In this document: piece by piece, positions 23,527-32,142 of the stretch
Layout: every line of letters begins with the position of its first letter
How positions within the stretch are numbered: position 1 is the first letter of the stretch
Assembly (NCBI RefSeq): GCF_002868735.1
Contig: NZ_CP025613.1
Span: forward strand, 496,001 to 560,000
Length of the DNA stretch: 64,000 nucleotides
Origin: Niveispirillum cyanobacteriorum
GTDB lineage: Bacteria > Pseudomonadota > Alphaproteobacteria > Azospirillales > Azospirillaceae
Direction of reading: 5' to 3'
The notes under the pieces: model-generated
Told to the model about the DNA's origin: nothing
The model's database searches: none
What the model saw: only the letters and a program-made list of their open reading frames with translations
Made by a program: the position numbers and the translations under genes

Positions 23527-25568
23527 GCCACGACGATCGCAAGCGCGCGATCGGCAAGGTGGTCTCGGTCGCGGCCGACCGCTTTGTCGTGGAGATGCAC
23601 GTCGGCACCGACAACTTCACGGTCGTTGGCTTCGACGGCGTGCATTATGTGGCGCGGCTGGGATCGTTCCTGATGATTCCGTCGCAGTCGGAATATGTCG
23701 TGGTCGAGGTTGTCGGCCTGCGTGAGCGCGATGCGAGCACCCCCTCCGAGCGAGGCGACTTCGATCGGGCCGGCTCCTCAAAATATCTGGACGTGGTGCC
23801 GGTCGGCATGTTGCCGATGCGTGGCGGCGCGTTCCGTTTCGGTGTCTCCGTTTTCCCGTCTTTGTATGCGGACGCACTCTATGCACTGGATGGGGAACTC
23901 GATCGCATCTTCGAGACCGAGGCGGCCGTCGAGCCGTCAGTCGGCCCGGATGGCGGCGCCTGCGAACCCGAAGGGGCCACGCGCTATCGGGTTCTGCCCA
24001 TCGGCAAGTCGGTGGTGTTCGAGAACTACGACATCAAGGTCCGGCTGAACGAGTTCTTCGGCGGTCATGTCGCCGTTCTGGGCAATACCGGCAGCGGTAA
24101 ATCCTGCACGGTTGCCTCGGTCTTGCAGTCCCTTTTCAGCAAGCCGGAGGAGCATCACGCCCGCGGCGCGACCTTCGTCGTCTTCGACGTCAATGGCGAG
24201 TATCACGCCGCTCTGGCCGCTTCCGCGAAGGAGGGAGCCATCGGGGTCGAGCGCGTCGTCCTCGACGGCACGGCGGCGGGCTTCCGTATGCCGCATTGGT
24301 TCCTGGAGATGGCAGAATGGGAACTGCTCTTGCAGGCCAGCGAACGAACACAACTGCCGGTCCTTCGGACGGCGTTAGGTCTGACAAGTCTCTTTCATGC
24401 CAATACGCCAGAAGCTCTGGCGCTGCGCGAGCACTTTGTCGCCACCTGCATCATTGAGTGCTTTCGAGGGGCAGATGGCGACTCCCCCGTATCGAAATTT
24501 CAGCGCGTGGTCTCCCTTCTCCAGAAGTATCCGACAAACGACCTGAATATGGCGCTTCTGAACCGCTTTAATCCTAATTTTCAGTATGGAAATTTTTCAG
24601 GGAACAACCAATCGGCGTTTCTGGACGAAGTGAGAAAAAAGCTCCGGGAGGATGCACCCTTACCAGCCTATAATCGGACGCCATTCTCTTTTGATGAGCT
24701 GCACGAGTGTCTCGACTTCGCGATCCTCTATGAGGAGGCTCACGGCAATCGCCAAATCCGGGACTACTGCTCGTCCATGGTCACGCGGCTCAGATCCCTC
24801 CAAGAGAGAACAGAATATGCCTTTCTGCGTCACGAAGGAGCTGACGTTGACGCGGCTGTAAGCGATCTGGAGTTTTTGACCAAAATCGTCGGTCTGGAAA
24901 GGGCGGCCGGAGAATCTTTCACCAAACGCAATCAGGTCATTATTATTGATCTCAATTCCGTCGAAGATGAAATCGTTGAGCTGGTCAGTGCGGTCATCGC
25001 ACGCATGCTTTTTCGGTTTCTTCGCCATGCGGAACCGAGAAACCGCTTCCCGATACACCTACTGCTCGAAGAGGCTCATAGATATGTCGCCTCTACGCCT
25101 TCCCGCTTTTCCATCGACGCCACCAAGATTTTCGAGCGCATCGCCAAGGAGGGACGCAAATACGGCATGTTCGTGCTTCTGGCGTCTCAGCGCCCGAGCG
25201 AGCTGTCCAAGACGGTCCTCAGCCAGTGCTCCAACTTCCTGGTTCACCGCATCCAGAATCCTGACGATCTCTCCCAGATTCGCCAGATGACGCCGTTCAT
25301 TTCAGAATCGGTCCTGAAGCGGTTGCCGTCTTTGCCTCGGCAGCACGCGCTGGTGTTCGGAACCTCGGTCAATCTCCCAACGACATTCAAGGTGCGGGAG
25401 GCATCGCCGCGGCCGCACAGCGACGATACCGCCGTCGTCGATTTGTGGTTCCACGAGGAAGGTCGAGCCGCTGACATTCACCTCGCGCGCCGTCCGGCCG
25501 CCGCCGCCGCGGCGGCTAAAGGGGAGCCGATGGCAGCAAACGCAGCGCCGGACGATGACATCTTCTGA
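23523..25568 (+). CDS. herA: HerA-type hexameric ATPase (DUF87)
   Basis: A 681-residue HerA/FtsK-fold ATPase, predicted hexameric DNA translocase and partner of the SIR2 protein. It begins with a HAS-barrel-like beta domain (about 8-110). Walker A GNTGSGKS is at 187-194, Walker B with the acidic pair LLLEEAH at about 512-518, then the arginine-finger region KYGMFVLLASQRPSELSKTVLSQCSN. The stretch about 24370-25120, between Walker A and B, has much lower GC than its flanks, suggesting recombination within the gene. Overlaps the SIR2 and exonuclease genes. Confidence 0.9.
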   Translation: MSHDDRKRAIGKVVSVAADRFVVEMHVGTDNFTVVGFDGVHYVARLGSFLMIPSQSEYVVVEVVGLRERDASTPSERGDFDRAGSSKYLDVVPVGMLPMRGGAFRFGVSVFPSLYADALYALDGELDRIFETEAAVEPSVGPDGGACEPEGATRYRVLPIGKSVVFENYDIKVRLNEFFGGHVAVLGNTGSGKSCTVASVLQSLFSKPEEHHARGATFVVFDVNGEYHAALAASAKEGAIGVERVVLDGTAAGFRMPHWFLEMAEWELLLQASERTQLPVLRTALGLTSLFHANTPEALALREHFVATCIIECFRGADGDSPVSKFQRVVSLLQKYPTNDLNMALLNRFNPNFQYGNFSGNNQSAFLDEVRKKLREDAPLPAYNRTPFSFDELHECLDFAILYEEAHGNRQIRDYCSSMVTRLRSLQERTEYAFLRHEGADVDAAVSDLEFLTKIVGLERAAGESFTKRNQVIIIDLNSVEDEIVELVSAVIARMLFRFLRHAEPRNRFPIHLLLEEAHRYVASTPSRFSIDATKIFERIAKEGRKYGMFVLLASQRPSELSKTVLSQCSNFLVHRIQNPDDLSQIRQMTPFISESVLKRLPSLPRQHALVFGTSVNLPTTFKVREASPRPHSDDTAVVDLWFHEEGRAADIHLARRPAAAAAAAKGEPMAANAAPDDDIF

Positions 25569-26448
25569 CCATCTGGAGACCCTGGCGCAGACACTGGAGG
25601 CCACGGGAGATTACCGGGTCATCCGGCGTCTCAAGCCGCGCCCTCGCACCGTTCCGCCTCCAGGCACTCCGCTGCGCCTTGGACTGGTGGTCGATGTGGA
25701 GACCACGGGGCTCGATCCTCAGCGCGACGAGATCATCGAACTCGCCATGACGCCATTCTATTACGGCTTGGATGGCGCCGTTTTCAGCGTGGGCGACAGC
25801 TTCCAAGGGTTGCGTCAGCCGAGCGAGCCAATCGCCCCGGAAATCACCGCGATCACCGGCATCACGAATGAAATGGTGGCCAGCCAGGTCATCGATCCCG
25901 CCGAGGTCGCCAGATTCGCGGCACCGGCCTCGCTCGTTATTGCACACAACGCGGCGTTCGATCGCCGCTTCCTCGAACGCTTCAGCGATGTGTTCTCGAC
26001 GAAGCCGTGGGCATGTTCGCTCAGCCAGATCGATTGGGCAGCGGAGGGATTCGAGGGCACGAAACTCGCCTATCTCGCTCAGGCCGCGGGCTTCTTCTAC
26101 GACCGTCACCGCGCGATGCACGACTGTCTTGCTACGGTCGAGTTGCTGGCAATGCGGCTGCCCCGATCTGGCGTTACGGGTCTCAGCCGCCTCCTGGACG
26201 GCGCTCGTGCCGTTTCGTGGCGCATCTGGGCGGAGAACTCGCCCTTCGACCTCAAGGATGTTCTCAAAGCGCGGGGATACCGTTGGAACGGCGACCCCGG
26301 GCCGCAGCCGCGCGCATGGTATATTGACGTTCCCGAGGTTCAGCGCGAGGCCGAGCTGCGGTTCTTGAGAACGGAAATCTATCGGTATGAGGTCGATCCC
26401 CCGGTCCGACGGATCGATGCGTATGATCGGTTTTCAGACCGAATCTGA
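25555..26448 (+). CDS. DEDDh 3'-5' exonuclease
   Basis: A 297-residue DnaQ-superfamily exonuclease. Catalytic residues visible are D47 and E49 (VVDVETTGLD), D136 (HNAAFDRRF) and H185/D190 (HRAMHD), a complete DEDDh set. The C-terminal domain (about 215-297: AENSPFDLKDVLKARGYRWNGD, then EAELRFLRTEIYRYEVDP) is a separate fold seen in stand-alone proteobacterial 3'-5' exonucleases. It starts 14 bases inside herA, so it is translationally linked and is the last gene of the operon. Its role with SIR2-HerA is not established. Confidence 0.88.
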   Translation: MTSSDHLETLAQTLEATGDYRVIRRLKPRPRTVPPPGTPLRLGLVVDVETTGLDPQRDEIIELAMTPFYYGLDGAVFSVGDSFQGLRQPSEPIAPEITAITGITNEMVASQVIDPAEVARFAAPASLVIAHNAAFDRRFLERFSDVFSTKPWACSLSQIDWAAEGFEGTKLAYLAQAAGFFYDRHRAMHDCLATVELLAMRLPRSGVTGLSRLLDGARAVSWRIWAENSPFDLKDVLKARGYRWNGDPGPQPRAWYIDVPEVQREAELRFLRTEIYRYEVDPPVRRIDAYDRFSDRI

Positions 26449-26466
26449 ACGCCGTCGAAGGCCGAG

Positions 26467-26904
26467 CTATTGCTTGCCTTGGCCGTATCCATTGCCGCCC
26501 TCGATGCTCCCGCCTGCCTTCAGCAAGTCCCCGATGGAGCGCCCGCCGATCCGGCAGGTGGCCACCACGCGGTCGTAGGACTGGCGGTTGGCGACGCACT
26601 CCGCATTCCGACCCATGGCGACCTTTTCCAGCGCGGCCTTGGCGGCGGGGCCGGTAGGGGAGTGGAGTTCGGGCGCGTAGAAATCCTCCAGCCGGATCTC
26701 CACCCAGTTGGCCGGCCCTTGACCGACGGCTACGCACAGGGAGTCGCCGTCACCGACATAGACCACGGGACCGGAGAAGTGCGCGCCGCGATGGAGATAG
26801 GACGGCATTGGGCCACGGTCGGGAATGGCCTTGCAGGGATCGGCCTTGGCCGCTGTCGCCGTGGTCAGCGCCGCCAGCACGGCCAGCCCGATTTCGATAC
26901 GCAT
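26467..26904 (-). CDS. Secreted thermonuclease-like (SNase) protein
   Basis: A 145-residue staphylococcal-nuclease-fold protein with a signal peptide (residues 1 to about 22, ATAAKA). Motifs are VYVGDGDSLCV, WVEIRLEDFYAPE (Arg and Glu of the active-site region) and ESY-like NRQSYDRVVATCRIGG. These are common beside the integrase of trb-type ICEs, where they may act on extracellular or periplasmic DNA. It converges on the exonuclease gene with an 18-base gap and lies 40 bases past the integrase stop region on the same strand as the integrase. Confidence 0.8.
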   Translation of the reverse strand: MRIEIGLAVLAALTTATAAKADPCKAIPDRGPMPSYLHRGAHFSGPVVYVGDGDSLCVAVGQGPANWVEIRLEDFYAPELHSPTGPAAKAALEKVAMGRNAECVANRQSYDRVVATCRIGGRSIGDLLKAGGSIEGGNGYGQGKQ

Positions 26905-26944
26905 AGTCGTTTCTCACTTCCGTTTTATATGGTGCGCCGGAGGC

Positions 26945-28186
26945 TCATGCCGCCGCTTTCAGGCGCTTCTTGGCGAGCATGGCGCGGACGAACTTGTCCC
27001 ATTTCGCCATGCCGGCGCGCTTTTCCACCATGTAGTGCCAGCGGTCATAGTGCTTGGAGCTGACGTCCTGCAAAGCATGGTTCTGGAGGCGGTCGCGGAT
27101 TTCCTTCGAGATCCCCGCCTTGCCGGCCAGCGTCTTGAAGGTCCGGCGCAGGTCGCGGTTCGTCACATAGGGAATCACGCCGCGGTCCCGCTGGCGCCAC
27201 ATGAACGAGTAAAGCGTGCCGTGGCTGACAGGCTTGGACGGGTCCGTGGCCGACGGGAAGAACCAGCCGTATTCGTTGACGTTGATGGATGCGAGCAGCT
27301 CCGCGGCCAGCTCCGGCACCGGAACGGCATGGGGCTGGTCGTTCTTGGTCTTCGACCAGTCGATGATCTTTTCCTTGGCATCCCACTGATCGATGTGAAG
27401 GCTGGCAATCTCCTGGACGCGCTGGCCGGTCAGCATGATGATCCTAACGGCACGGGTATAGGGCGGATGAACCGGCGTGTCGGGGCATTCCAGCCAGCGA
27501 TAGAGTTGCACGAACTCGTCCTCGTCGAGCCAGCGGGTGCCTTTGACCTTCGGTTCGGTCGGAATACCTGTCGCCGGATTGAAGGGGATGCGAAAGCGGC
27601 GAGCCGATTGCTGCCGATAGTCGTTGTCGGACTTCATACCCCAGCCAAAGGCCGCGTGCATGTAGGAGCGCACATGGTCGGCCATCGACTTGGCGCCGCG
27701 CTCATAGATCGGGCGGATCAGTTCGACGATTTCCTCGGCCTCGATGTCGCGGGCCAGGCGGTTGCGCCCAAGGGTGTTGGCGATCTTGTTGAGGCCCTTC
27801 TCGGTCTCCTTCCAGGAGGGCTTGCCAGCAGCTTTGAGTGAAGCGACGTAGCCCTCGAAGAGGTCAGCGACAGTGCCGGGGCGGGTGTCGCTTGCGATCT
27901 TGATGCTCCGGCCTTTCTGGATCACGTCGGCATAGTCGCGCTTGAAAACCTCGCGGGCCTGGGCGAGCGACATTGAGGGGTAGGCGCCGATCTTCTTCTT
28001 GGTGCGTTTGCCGTCACGCCATTGCTGCGCCATCCAGTCGGCCGTGACGCGCTTCGGCATGGGCTTGAGAACGAGGACGAGTCGGCCGGTGCCGCGCCCC
28101 TCGCCATCGGCAAGGTTCTCTTGCTTGCGGCTGATCTCGACGCGCTTCAGCGCATGTCGGATCGCGGTGTCGGTCAGGGCTGGCAT
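26945..28186 (-). CDS. int: Tyrosine-type integrase
   Basis: A 413-residue phage/ICE integrase. An Arm-type N-terminal DUF4102-like domain (about 1-95) is followed by a SAM-like core-binding domain and the catalytic domain from about 215. Catalytic residues are R256 (TGQRVQEI), K281 (SKTKND), R347 (RDLRRTF), H370 (QNHALQDV) and Tyr380 (KHYDRWHY). The box usually written HxxR reads RxxR (Arg344), an odd but family-compatible replacement. The gene is divergent from nothing and ends the ICE, with the probable attachment site about 190 bases upstream in radC. Confidence 0.93.
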   Translation of the reverse strand: MPALTDTAIRHALKRVEISRKQENLADGEGRGTGRLVLVLKPMPKRVTADWMAQQWRDGKRTKKKIGAYPSMSLAQAREVFKRDYADVIQKGRSIKIASDTRPGTVADLFEGYVASLKAAGKPSWKETEKGLNKIANTLGRNRLARDIEAEEIVELIRPIYERGAKSMADHVRSYMHAAFGWGMKSDNDYRQQSARRFRIPFNPATGIPTEPKVKGTRWLDEDEFVQLYRWLECPDTPVHPPYTRAVRIIMLTGQRVQEIASLHIDQWDAKEKIIDWSKTKNDQPHAVPVPELAAELLASINVNEYGWFFPSATDPSKPVSHGTLYSFMWRQRDRGVIPYVTNRDLRRTFKTLAGKAGISKEIRDRLQNHALQDVSSKHYDRWHYMVEKRAGMAKWDKFVRAMLAKKRLKAAA

Positions 28187-28354
28187 GCGTTCCTCCTTGT
28201 CCGCAACTGGGATCGGTCGAGGAGAAACGGGGATCGTTTGCGGGGATCGGAAAGCCGTTTTCTATCCCTTCAACCGCCCCCAATTTGCCAAAACCGTCCC
28301 CACTACGCAATGCCAAAAATGGGCGATTTCTCTAGTGTTTCAACGGGATTGAGC

Positions 28355-28395
28355 GTGATCCTGCGGGATCTAAATCAGTGAGTGGGGTGGTTATG
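28355..28395. other. Probable ICE attachment junction in radC
   Basis: RadC translation on the minus strand runs normally to ILVHNHP and then changes to TH-stop, losing the conserved SGDPxPS. The point of change, about 28378-28390, is where ICE sequence meets chromosomal sequence. The core repeat would probably include the HNHP codons (plus strand GGGGTGGTTATG); its partner copy is outside the window. Confidence 0.6.
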
Positions 28396-29061
28396 AACCA
28401 GGATCACGGCACTGGCGCCCAGTTCCAGGGCACGGCGCACCACTTCACGCGGGTAGACCGGCGTATGGTCCACGGTGCCGCGCTGCTGCACCTCGTCGGC
28501 GATCAGGGTGTTCTTGCGGTCCAGAAACAGCAGGCGGAACTGTTCCACCGGTTCATGGGCCATGGCCCCGGCGCAGTAATCCAGCAGCTTCTGCCAGGAT
28601 GACAGGATGGGCTGCCCCATCACCTGCTGGCGCGCCATGCGAAGGCCGATGGCCCCGACCACGCGGATGTGGGCGATGGTAGCATCGGAGAAGTTGAACC
28701 GGTTGCGCAGCGCCTCCGCCGATGCCTGGGTGACGGCCCAAAGGCTGCCGAATGCCGACATTAGTTCCTTGGCCAGCGGCTTCACATCCCGCCGGGGTAT
28801 AGCCTGGAACAGAAGCAGTTCCAGCAGTTCGTAATCCTGCAGCGCGTCGGGTCCAGACGCGATGAAGCGCTGACGCAGCCGGTCGCGGTGTCCGTGATAA
28901 TGCGGCGTTTCCTCCGCCGGTTCTGGCTTTTCCGCCGCAGCCGGCTTTACGGGGGTGGGTTTCCCGGCCAGCAAGGCGGCCAGCAGGTCATCGTCGGGCG
29001 GCGGCGATTTTACTGCCGCCTCATCCATCCGTGTCGCCTTCCCCGTCCGCTTCACTGCCAT
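28375..29061 (-). CDS. radC: RadC family protein, C-terminus replaced by ICE insertion
   Basis: A 228-residue RadC with its start at 29061 and an N-terminal Ala/Pro-rich linker (about 1-55). The helix-hairpin-helix-like region [30 protein letters not shown] and the JAB domain follow, with [16 protein letters not shown]. The zinc-binding motif HNHPSGDxxPSxxD is cut after HNHP, removing the conserved serine and aspartate and everything after. The residual protein is unlikely to have a complete metal site. Normal RadC has another 40 or so residues. The insertion beside an integrase is the most economical cause. Confidence 0.85.
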   Translation of the reverse strand: MAVKRTGKATRMDEAAVKSPPPDDDLLAALLAGKPTPVKPAAAEKPEPAEETPHYHGHRDRLRQRFIASGPDALQDYELLELLLFQAIPRRDVKPLAKELMSAFGSLWAVTQASAEALRNRFNFSDATIAHIRVVGAIGLRMARQQVMGQPILSSWQKLLDYCAGAMAHEPVEQFRLLFLDRKNTLIADEVQQRGTVDHTPVYPREVVRRALELGASAVILVHNHPTH

Positions 29062-29087
29062 CCCACCACACCCATGATGTGTAAGAC

Positions 29088-29128
29088 CATCACCGCTCAC
29101 TTTCCTACAAGTGTAACAGCGGTGATGG
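29088..29128. terminator. Inverted repeat between map and radC
   Basis: CCATCACCGCT (29088-29098) and AGCGGTGATGG (29118-29128) form a perfect 11-bp stem with a 19-base loop, 31 bases past the map stop and 27 before the radC start. It could end map transcription or regulate radC. The T-tract is weak. Confidence 0.5.
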
Positions 29129-29158
29129 TGGGATGCCAGACGGGAAGAGGGTGGGGAA

Positions 29159-29977
29159 TTACGCGTAAGGCGGCTTGGTGTAACCGGCAGGGGACAGGGT
29201 GAAAATCTCGAACCCATCCTTGGTGACGCCGATGGAGTGTTCGAACTGTGCCGACAGGCTCTTGTCCCGCGTCACGGCGGTCCAGCCATCGGATAGGACC
29301 TTCACCTCATACCGACCGGCATTGATCATCGGCTCGATGGTGAAGAACATACCTTCCTCCAGTACGGCACCCCGGCCCTTCTGGCCGTAATGCAGCACTG
29401 ACGGTGCATCATGGAATACACGGCCCAGACCATGGCCGCAAAAATCGCGGACAACGGAGAAACGGAAGCTTTCGGCATAGGACTGAATGGCGTGGCCGAT
29501 ATCACCCAGGGTCGCGCCCGGCTTGACCACCGATATGCCGCGCATCAGCGCCTCATAGGTCACATCAACCAGACGCTTCGCCTTCACGCCGACATCGCCC
29601 ACCATATACATACGCGACGTGTCGCCGAACCACCCATCGACGATGACAGTGACGTCGATATTGGTGATGTCGCCATTGACCAGACGCTTGGGGCCCGGAA
29701 TGCCGTGGCAGACCACATGGTTGATGGAGATGCAGGACGCCTTGGTATAGCCCTTGTACCCGACAGTGGCCGACGTGCCGCCATTGGCTTCCACAAAGGC
29801 TAGAATCTTGTCATCCAGCTCTTCCGTAACGGCACCGGGAACGACGAAGGGCGTGATGTAATCAAGCGTAGCGGCAGCCAGACGGCCGGCCTTGCGCATG
29901 CCTTCGAAATCCGCGGGCTTGTGCAGCTTGATGGAGCGCTTGTCTTCGTATTCGTCGGCGAGTTCGGCCTGGGTCAT
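29159..29977 (-). CDS. map: Methionine aminopeptidase, type I
   Basis: A 272-residue type I methionine aminopeptidase, which removes the initiator methionine from nascent proteins in the cytoplasm. The dimetal-site residues are visible in [30 protein letters not shown] (two aspartates), [16 protein letters not shown] (histidine), [11 protein letters not shown] (glutamate) and QFEHSIGV (glutamate). The N-terminal extension (about 1-25) before RKAGRLAA is a little longer than in E. coli. Normally an essential gene; it lies directly upstream of radC on the same strand, as in several alphaproteobacteria. Confidence 0.95.
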   Translation of the reverse strand: MTQAELADEYEDKRSIKLHKPADFEGMRKAGRLAAATLDYITPFVVPGAVTEELDDKILAFVEANGGTSATVGYKGYTKASCISINHVVCHGIPGPKRLVNGDITNIDVTVIVDGWFGDTSRMYMVGDVGVKAKRLVDVTYEALMRGISVVKPGATLGDIGHAIQSYAESFRFSVVRDFCGHGLGRVFHDAPSVLHYGQKGRGAVLEEGMFFTIEPMINAGRYEVKVLSDGWTAVTRDKSLSAQFEHSIGVTKDGFEIFTLSPAGYTKPPYA

Positions 29978-30179
29978 CGGTATCGGTACTTTCAGGAAAC
30001 GGAATTCACGGTTCAGCCGGGCACCTTACACGAACCGGTGCCCGGGCCGCAAATCCGGCGTCCCAATGCCTGGGACCTCCATCAAGCATGGATCGGGAAC
30101 GGTTCACGCCTTGCCATGGCGGCATTGCGTACCCACCCCCTGCCATGTCGACGCGTGATGCGCTATGGTCGCTTCCACC

Positions 30180-30875
30180 ATGAATGAAGACGACCTGATC
30201 CTTCCGCCGCCGCCGGCACCGCCGCCCCCTTGCGCCACCTGTGGCAAGCCCGAAGATTTGTGCCTGTGCGCCGCCCTGGTGCCGGAACGCACACGCCTGC
30301 AATTGCTGGTGCTGATGCACCCGCAGGAACAGGACGTGGAACTAGGCACCGCTCGCCTGCTGACCGGGCAGATTGAAAACAGCGTATTGAAGATCGGCCT
30401 ATCCTGGCCGTCGCTGTCCAAGGCATTGGGCCGGCAGGTGGATGCCAAGCGCTGGGGCGTGCTGTTCATGGGCAGCAAAGAGGAAGTGGCCAAGGTGCCG
30501 CGCGGCGGGATCGCCGTGTTCGGGCGCAAGGATGTGGCGCCTGACAGCGACCTGATTCTGTCCGACCTGGAAGGTATCGTCCTCATCGACGGCACCTGGG
30601 CCCAGGCCAAGACCCTGTGGTGGCGCAATGCCTGGATGCTGAAGCTGCGCCGCATCGTCATCCACCCCGATTTCCGCTCGGCTTACGGCAATGTCCGCAA
30701 GGAACCGCGCAAGGAGAGCGTCTCCACGCTGGAAGCCGGCGCCTTCGTCTATGGCAAGCTGGAAGGCGATCCGGGTCTCCAGGAACGCCTGCTGAAGCCG
30801 TTTGACGAGCTGCTGTCCCGCTGGCGCAAGCACAAGCGCCGTCCGGTGAAGGCGGGCTTGCCGCCGCCAGTGTGA
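30180..30875 (+). CDS. tapT: DTW domain tRNA-uridine aminocarboxypropyltransferase
   Basis: A 231-residue DTW-domain protein; members install acp3U in tRNA using S-adenosylmethionine. The N-terminal zinc-binding cysteines are CATCGKPEDLCLC. The defining motif appears as DGTWAQAKTLWW, followed by RSAYGNVRKEPRKESVSTLEA. The ATG at 30180 is preferred over an upstream ATG at 30165; both are in frame. It is divergent from map, with about 200 bases between for both promoters. The gene symbol follows the E. coli enzyme and assumes the same activity. Confidence 0.85.
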   Translation: MNEDDLILPPPPAPPPPCATCGKPEDLCLCAALVPERTRLQLLVLMHPQEQDVELGTARLLTGQIENSVLKIGLSWPSLSKALGRQVDAKRWGVLFMGSKEEVAKVPRGGIAVFGRKDVAPDSDLILSDLEGIVLIDGTWAQAKTLWWRNAWMLKLRRIVIHPDFRSAYGNVRKEPRKESVSTLEAGAFVYGKLEGDPGLQERLLKPFDELLSRWRKHKRRPVKAGLPPPV

Positions 30876-30911
30876 GCCTTCTTGGGACGCGGGCAGGTCT
30901 CTCCGCCCGCG

Positions 30912-31076
30912 TCAACCCGGCCCGAAGAATTTATAGGACAGCCCGACCAGGGCGAAGATCAGCAGCCAGACCACGATCTGGGGCAACAGGCCCTGGCGGG
31001 GGAACCGCGCGCCGCGCAGCACCAGGATCAACACCAAAACCGAAGAGATAAGGGCCAGGATCTGGTTCTCTGTCAT
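30912..31076 (-). CDS. Small membrane protein (54 aa)
   Basis: A 54-residue protein with two membrane segments (about residues 5-21 and 31-48) joined by a basic turn (RGARFPRQG). The ATG at 31076 has a GGAAG ribosome site 5 bases upstream. Similar two-pass mini-proteins occur in Rhodospirillales; function unknown. It converges on tapT. Confidence 0.65.
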   Translation of the reverse strand: MTENQILALISSVLVLILVLRGARFPRQGLLPQIVVWLLIFALVGLSYKFFGPG

Positions 31077-31296
31077 ACTTCCGATATGGGACGTCCGCAT
31101 CAACGCCGCAAGGGCTGGCACGTCGCTTGCTGATTATCCCGCACCCTTCCCCGCGCGGGCGGGGTGTCCGGGACAAAGGCATGCGGGAACTACCGCCGGA
31201 CGCCAAGGGTAACCGCTTCTTTCCGCTGCCTGGGTGCCGGCAAAGCCTGCCCAGGGGCATGGGCAAATTTTGCCTGGTGATGGGAAGGATCGTTCC

Positions 31297-32142
31297 ATGG
31301 ATATCCAGGGTTCAAGCAACAGTAACCGTGTCCGCTGGCAGCCAACCACCGGTGCAGCAGGCACGTCCGGTGTATCAGGTAACACGATCGGATCGGCTGA
31401 CGCCGGTGAGAAGGTGGGCTTTCACGGCGCGCCGACCGGTGAGAGCATGCAGGTGGGCGGGCTGACGGCCACTAACCACTCCATGGTGGAGGGGTTGGCG
31501 GCACTGGAAATGCCCAGCCGTGAAAGTGTTGCCGCCGATACTCAGACGGTGGGGGATGAATTGCGCATGGCGCTGGCCGTGGCCGGCATCAAGAGTGCCC
31601 CACCGCTGGCCTTTCGCATCGATACATCCGGGAATGTAAAGGTCGATGGCGACGATCCGCGCGCGGCAGAAGTGAACAAGGTCCTGTCGCGGGAACCGGA
31701 GCTGCAGAACCGCCTGCGCAAGCTGGTTGGTGATGCTCAGATGATGGAACATGCCGACGCGGTGGAGGGCTATTACAGTCAGGTCAATGCTGGCGCCGAC
31801 GCGGAGGGCGCCTCCAAGCGTCTGGTGGCGGCAGGTCAGAAGATCAGCGGTGCGACAGGCTTCACGCTTGATGCCGACGGCAAACTGTCCTTGGAATGCG
31901 CCGGCATGGGTAAGGAACTGATGCCACCGCAACCGACGCAGGTGTCGGACGAGGAAAAGATGTGGCGCGAAATGATGCGCCTCACCGACCGCACCCGTCG
32001 CACCGGTGTCGTCGCCGCCGCCCAGGATGCCGAAGCGGCGGAAAAGAAAGACCGCGACCATCGGGAAAGCAACGGCGGCAAGCCCTCCGATCAGCCCAAC
32101 CTAGCGCAGGGCAGCAACAGCGCCGCGAAGGCGGCGGCCTGA
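31297..32142 (+). CDS. Hypothetical protein (281 aa)
   Basis: An unrecognised soluble protein from the ATG at 31297 (MDIQGSSNSN), with a ribosome site GGAAGGATCG. The N-terminal 60 residues are Gly/Ser/Thr-rich and disordered. The middle, about 80-215, is helical with a RIDTSGNVKVDGDDP segment and a related TLDADGKLSLE segment that look like two copies of a short beta-hairpin unit. The C-terminus (about 230-281) is charged and low-complexity. No signal peptide or domain is visible; the composition resembles secreted or flagellar-associated linkers, but no function is claimed. Confidence 0.7.
   Translation: MDIQGSSNSNRVRWQPTTGAAGTSGVSGNTIGSADAGEKVGFHGAPTGESMQVGGLTATNHSMVEGLAALEMPSRESVAADTQTVGDELRMALAVAGIKSAPPLAFRIDTSGNVKVDGDDPRAAEVNKVLSREPELQNRLRKLVGDAQMMEHADAVEGYYSQVNAGADAEGASKRLVAAGQKISGATGFTLDADGKLSLECAGMGKELMPPQPTQVSDEEKMWREMMRLTDRTRRTGVVAAAQDAEAAEKKDRDHRESNGGKPSDQPNLAQGSNSAAKAAA

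Larger units (their letters stand above)
1..28374. mobile_element. Integrative and conjugative element (one end, incomplete)
   Basis: A continuous block of ICE or plasmid-type genes (TraF-like peptidase, lytic transglycosylase, ParA, RepA, ParB, ArdC, DUF736, DUF2285, DUF2493, toprim) ends with a tyrosine integrase beside a truncated radC. The backbone is on the minus strand, while the cargo defence operon (20578-26448) is on the plus strand. The left end, and the relaxase, coupling protein and type IV secretion genes expected in this family, lie outside the window. The right boundary is placed where the radC reading frame loses its conserved sequence. Assignment to an ICE is from gene content; the exact ends are inferred. 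Confidence 0.88.
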
